Source of the DNA: Funneliformis mosseae
Lineage: Eukaryota > Glomeromycota > Glomeromycetes > Glomerales > Glomeraceae
Assembly: GCA_910592005.1 (NCBI GenBank)
Contig: CAJVPP010004144.1
Location: 1 to 10,034, forward strand
Length of the DNA: 10,034 nucleotides
Reading direction: 5' to 3'
Under the pieces are notes generated by a model. It was given only the letters and a program-made list of their open reading frames with translations, had not been told where the DNA came from and searched no databases. This document shows positions 7,240 through 10,034 of the stretch, in pieces (position 1 is the stretch's first letter; the number at the start of each line of letters is the position of its first letter). The translations under genes were made by a program, and so were the position numbers.

Positions 7240-7425
7240 CTTTTGAAACCATTTGAAATTTTGAATTAATCTGAAATTTTCAGTTCAGTTTGAATATTTT
7301 TCAGTTCAGCTTAGATTTATAATTTGAAAAAAGTCTGAACTGAATTCAAAATTTTCAGATTGATTTTTTTGCAATCTGAAACTGATCTGAAATCAATTTG
7401 AACTGTTTAGAACTTTAATTTTGAT
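7240..7425. repeat. Right arm of fold-back element 1
   Basis: Contains TTAATCTGAAATTTTCAG, TTTTCAGTTCAG, AGTCTGAACTGAATTC and ATCTGAAACTGATCTGAAAT. Its reverse complement follows the left arm of element 2 (9011-9200) block by block, including the shared AAAATCAATCTGA segment. It ends near TTTAGAACTTTA (7409-7420), which corresponds to TTTAGAGCTTTA at the right end of element 2. Confidence 0.7.
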
Positions 7426-7713
7426 TTAATCCTTTTATTTAAAATCTTACGATATGACAAAATTCACATTCATTATAATATTTATAGCTTTTAGTATAAT
7501 CATAACAACATATTCATCTATGTTTATACTATTGATACCACAGATTTTAATGTAACTTTATTTAATAGAGACTATATTATTATTATTAACTGCTGATATT
7601 ATTTAATAAAATGCATCATTAGTTAAATTATAGTAAGACTTGATTTCAAGTAATCTTAATATATAAACTAATTCATTGTTATATTTGTATCTCCTTTAAA
7701 ATATAGAAATAAA
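7426..7713. other. AT-rich spacer, nothing recognised
   Basis: No coding-like frame, repeat array or RNA structure stands out. It lies between fold-back element 1 and the minus-strand Ser/Asn-rich remnant. Confidence 0.5.
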
Positions 7714-8160
7714 TTAATTTTTTTTTTTTAAAAAAAAGTTAAAAATTATATTAATTTGTATATCAATATATAACTTATTAGATATATTATCTTCTGACAC
7801 TGAAAGTATATCAATTATAGAATTCAAAATAGATTCAACTTCTAAATTTTCTAATGCAGATAATATATATATTGTAGAATTCAAAATAGATTTATTTTTT
7901 AAATAAACAATATCTATAAGATTTTTATTTATATAACATTATCATTTAATAGTTCTGATATATTATTTAATAGTTCATTATCAAAATTATAATTATTTGA
8001 AGAATTATATATAATAACATTTAAAGATTCATTTAATTTAGCTAATTGGATTATTTCATATTCTGAACTGGAATTGATATCTGAAAAACTTAAAATTAAA
8101 GTTGATTTAAAGTTAGAACTAGAACTCAAAGCAGAATCATAAATTTGTGACCTTCTATAT
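7714..8160 (-). pseudogene. Ser/Asn-rich coding remnant with a 19-residue repeat, one frameshift
   Basis: The upstream piece (8160 to TAA 7931-7929) reads EYRRSQIYDSALSSSSNFKS, TLILSFSDINSSSEYEIIQL, then AKLNESLNVIIYNSSNNYNF and ELLNNISELLNDNVI. There is no ATG; a start upstream or on another exon is required. Close by in another frame, NLIDIVYLKN continues into KSILNSTIYILSALENLEV and ESILNSIIDILSVSEDNIS, ending at TAA 7716-7714. The two underlying copies of TAGAATTCAAAATAGATT (7818-7835 and 7875-7892) are 57 bp apart, exactly 19 codons, and TTTAATAGTTC is repeated 21 bp apart in the first piece, exactly 7 codons. In-phase repeats on both sides of the break argue that one protein was split by an indel near 7930. 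I recognise no family. Open frames of this length arise by chance at this base composition, so coding status is uncertain. Confidence 0.4.
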
Positions 8161-8900
8161 TCTTTTTTATGATATTTCGTCCTTATAGATTTTGATATAA
8201 TGATCTAATTCCTTTTTTAGTATCTTTTTGATAATATTTAAAACATATATAAAGAACTTTTTTAATATATTGATTAATTATATTACTTATATAAAAATTA
8301 AAAATTAGTTATTTTAAGTCATAAAATAATAATAAATCTATAGTTTATAAACTTTTATTAATTGATATAAATTGGTCAAGAGAGAGATTTTTTTTTTGTA
8401 ATTTTTTTTTGATTAATATATTGATAGCTTGATTAAAAGAGAAATAAACTTTTTTTTAATGTATTGTTATATTTAATTCTTTTTTGTAATGTAAGTAAAA
8501 GGTTTTAATGAATAATTATTGAATAAAATAAAGTAATTGTAACAAATATTTATTTAATAATATCAAATAAATTAGTATTGCCTTAACTTTAGTGTTCTAT
8601 ACTTTCGTTATATCAATATTTTAAACTCTATAAATACCAAAAACTAAATTTTAATTAATTAAAACTATACAATTATGAAACTGTTATATAAAAATTGAAT
8701 AATAAAATACAAATAAAATTGGAAATTAAAATAAAAATAATAAATGAATTACAATTGTGAAATTATAAAATTAAAAAGGTAAAATCAAAATTATCGTAAA
8801 AGTGTAAAAGGAGGATTGTGAAAGGAATATTTTTCAAAGAAATATGTTAAAGATGAGCATGAGATATTATACTATTTTAGGATTTTTAGCTCAATATATA
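8161..8900. other. AT-rich region with no assignable gene
   Basis: At 8161-8320 the minus strand has two overlapping short open frames (one giving INQYIKKVLYICFKYYQKDT, another KKELDHYIKIYKDEIS), either of which could be an upstream exon of the Ser/Asn-rich remnant, but neither can be chosen. From 8321 to 8900 only T runs (8391-8410, 8450-8457) and a CTCTATAAATACC string near 8627 stand out, with no gene downstream of the latter. Confidence 0.5.
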
Positions 8901-8918
8901 TAAAAATTTTAATTAAAC

Positions 8919-8995
8919 CAGCCTGGCATTTTGATCATTTGTTATACTGGCATCTTAATATATTAGCGTCATAACAGCCTGGCATCTTGATATCC
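8919..8995 (+). repeat. Three copies of a CTGGCAT-TTGAT-type repeat
   Basis: CTGGCATTTTGATCA (8923), CTGGCATCTTAATATATTAG (8947) and CTGGCATCTTGATATCC (8979) are arranged head to tail, two of them preceded by CAGC, with spacings of 24 and 32 bp. The wording is familiar to me as an interspersed repeat in Rhizophagus-type genomes (memory only). Confidence 0.6.
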
Positions 8996-9010
8996 TATAA
9001 CTGTAATAGC

Positions 9011-9210
9011 TAAAATTTCAAATGGTTCAGATTAATCTGAAGATTTTTCAGATCAGTTCAATTTAGATCAATTTCAGATTACATAAAAATCAATCTGAGA
9101 ATTTTCAGTTTAGTTCAGATTTTTTAGATTATAATTCTAATCTGAACTGAAAAAATCTGAACTGAACTGATAATTTTAGATTAATCTGAAAGTTTAGTTT
9201 GAATATATGC
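9011..9210. repeat. Left arm of fold-back element 2
   Basis: Consists of overlapping TCAGTTCAGATT and AATCTGAACTGAA motifs, several of them self-complementary, for example TTCTAATCTGAACTGAAAAA near 9136. It aligns with the reverse complement of 7240-7425 and, more loosely and inverted, with 9588-9735. Confidence 0.7.
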
Positions 9211-9249
9211 AAAATTCTTGAAGGAACTAAAATTTGCAAATTCTTTAAG

Positions 9250-9550
9250 AGGATCATAAAAATTTAGCGAAACTCTTAAAGAATCACAATTTTTTACAGT
9301 TTTTCTTTGAATTTCACAAAAAAATTGTGAAAACCTTGAAGAATCACAATTTTTGCACTTCTCTTAAAATTTCGCAAAATATCACAAAACTCTTAGAATA
9401 TCACAAAAAATTGCGATTCTCTTCGAATTTCACAAAAAAATGTGAAAATCTTAGAGAATCATAAATTTTTGCGATTACTCATCAAATTTCACAAATTTTC
9501 GTGAATATTAAAGAGAAATTTATGATTTTTTTGCTATTTCCCTAAAGTTT
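9250..9550. repeat. 58-bp minisatellite with TTTCACAA / TTGTGAAA stems
   Basis: The reference C of TTTCACAAA / TTTCGCAAA lies at 9315, 9373, 9431 and 9490, with an earlier degenerate unit near 9255: a 58-60-bp period and about five units. TTTCACAA and TTGTGAAA flank an A run at 9312-9332, TTTCACA and TGTGAAA at about 9428-9447, and the last unit keeps only TTCAC / GTGAA. The spacer reads CTTRRAGAATCACAATTTTTGC. Like the other array it is hairpin-prone, but the sequence is unrelated. Confidence 0.8.
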
Positions 9551-9587
9551 TGCATATAAATTGCAGATTCCTTATATAATAAAATGA

Positions 9588-9735
9588 TAATTTCAGATTA
9601 ATCTGAAAATTCCAGTTCAGTTCAGATTTGGATTGACATTTTAAGATTAATAATCTGAACTAAACTAAACTAAAATTTTCAATTTAGATACAGATTGGTA
9701 TCTAATTCAAACTGAACTGAACCATTTAGAGCTTT
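9588..9735. repeat. Right arm of fold-back element 2
   Basis: Starts with the 18-bp palindrome TTTCAGATTAATCTGAAA (9591-9608), followed by TTCCAGTTCAGTTCAGATTT and, further on, AATCTGAACTAAACTAAACT and TTCAAACTGAACTGAACCAT. Inverse partner of 9011-9210; the outer 30 bases align best and the middle has diverged. Confidence 0.65.
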
Positions 9736-9748
9736 AGTGACAGTCTAG

Positions 9749-10034
9749 CAAATTATTATTAAAGGAACTAACTATAATCAAGAATGGTTTTCAAGTGAAG
9801 TTATAAAGATTTTGGCTGAAATTATATTAAATCATAATATACTTCCTTTAATTTATAAGATCCTTATGAGTACAATACCTACTTAAGTTCTCGTTGCCTT
9901 TGCTTTTTGTCTTCTAGTATTAATTGCTTATAAAAGTCATTTTTTCATTTCAGCTAGATACACTCCCCTGAAGAAAATATCCGGGCACTCAAAAAAAAAA
10001 TTTATTTTTATTAAAATATTTTCATATTTAATAA
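9749..10034 (+). CDS. Possible spliced coding fragment, open to the window edge
   Basis: Immediately after fold-back element 2 a 45-codon frame reads QIIIKGTNYNQEWFSSEVIK, then ILAEIILNHNILPLIYKILM and STIPT before TAA at 9884-9886. Its mix of Gly, Trp, Glu, Ser and Pro is more protein-like than the surrounding AT-rich frames. GTACAA inside its end (9870) could be a splice donor and TTTTTTCATTTCAG, ending at about 9952, is an excellent acceptor; joining them would continue with RYTPLKKISGHSKKK and stay open to the edge. No start codon is visible. I do not recognise a family. Alternatives are an antisense or chance frame, or a transposon end (see 9960-9992). Confidence 0.25.
9960..9992. other. 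Locally GC-rich CACTCCCCTG...CCGGGCACTC motif
   Basis: CACTCCCCTGAAG, then AAAATATCCGGGCACTC followed by an A run, stands out from flanks that are almost pure A/T. Read on the minus strand, GAGTGCCCGGATATTTTC looks like the start of a terminal inverted repeat of a Tc1/mariner- or pogo-like element (impression only). The window ends 42 bp later, so no partner repeat can be sought. Confidence 0.25.

Larger units (their letters stand above)
6780..7425. mobile_element. Fold-back element 1: CTGAACTGAA arms around a 50-bp hairpin array
   Basis: The inner arm sequence on the left (GATTAATCTGAAATTTTAAA then TGGTTT, about 6806-6831) is inverted on the right (AAACCATTTGAAATTTTGAA, from 7246). The right arm (7240-7425) is long and made of repeated TTTCAGTTCAG and TCTGAACTGAA motifs; the left arm is short and seems truncated. 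Between them lies a tandem array of hairpin monomers. The right arm, read in reverse, is homologous to the left arm of the element at 9000-9744, which proves that this is a repeat family and not a one-off. No coding capacity is present. The layout resembles fold-back transposable elements, but no transposase source or target-site duplication is visible. Confidence 0.65.
9000..9744. mobile_element. Fold-back element 2: homologous arms around a different 58-bp array
   Basis: The two ends match inversely: ACTGT at 9000-9004 with ACAGT at 9740-9744, then AAATGGTTCAG (9020-9030) with CTGAACCATTT (9717-9727), leading into arms rich in CTGAACTGAACT. The palindromes TCAGATTAATCTGA (9027-9040) and TTTCAGATTAATCTGAAA (9591-9608) sit in the left and right arms. 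The left arm is homologous to the reverse of the right arm of element 1, yet the core shares nothing with the core of element 1. There is no coding capacity and no obvious target-site duplication. Confidence 0.65.

Noticed and set aside
8110..8320. Minus-strand frame with INQYIKKVLYICFKYYQKDT as a separate gene
   Set aside because: Another frame over the same bases is equally coding-like, and Lys/Ile/Tyr-rich runs are easily produced by AT-rich sequence, so no gene was called.
8627..8700. CTCTATAAATACC as a core promoter followed by an ATG at about 8676
   Set aside because: The ATG opens only a handful of codons before TGA, and TATA-like strings are expected in DNA this rich in A/T.

Overview
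The window looks like a transposon graveyard from a very AT-rich eukaryotic nuclear genome, most likely an arbuscular mycorrhizal fungus (Glomeromycotina, Rhizophagus-like). Three things point there: canonical short introns (52-84 bp, GT...AG) inside a decayed transposon gene, protein remnants that resemble repeat families I recall from those genomes, and a characteristic 'CAGCCTGGCATCTT' repeat. The taxon is inferred from memory and no search was run. I see no intact gene, no rRNA or tRNA, and no CRISPR array or bacterial operon.

Layout. Bases 81-385 (+) hold the decayed C-terminal end of a PIF1-type helicase of the kind carried by Helitrons. Bases 386-1090 are AT-rich with no gene. Bases 1221-1255 form a perfect 15-bp hairpin that abuts a 3.9-kb DNA transposon (1256-5130). 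This transposon is bounded by inverted repeats of about 248 bp. It carries on the minus strand one large spliced transposase-like pseudogene (2004-4852), with an N-terminal Cys/His cluster, a central region containing a DDFHNIH motif and a C-terminal RING-like cluster. Just outside its right end is an unrecognised decayed ORF (5153-5716, -). Facing away from that ORF is a small Cys-rich pseudogene (5785-6060, +).

The right half is dominated by structure. A composite fold-back element (6780-7425) has arms built from CTGAACTGAA / TTTCAGATTAATCTGAAA motifs around a 50-bp hairpin minisatellite. A second element (9000-9744) has homologous arms but a completely different 58-bp hairpin minisatellite as its core. 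Between them lie a serine/asparagine-rich coding remnant with a 19-residue repeat (7714-8160, -), about 700 bp of featureless AT-rich DNA, and three copies of a CTGGCAT repeat (8919-8995). The window ends in a short open stretch that may be an exon (9749-10034, +).

The genes do not form a pathway. The common theme is repeated insertion followed by decay. In two places where a family motif predicts Arg, TGA stands where CGA would be expected, consistent with CpG deamination. The most interesting signal is the pair of fold-back elements: arms conserved, cores exchanged, and stems in the 50-bp array that differ by paired (compensatory) changes.
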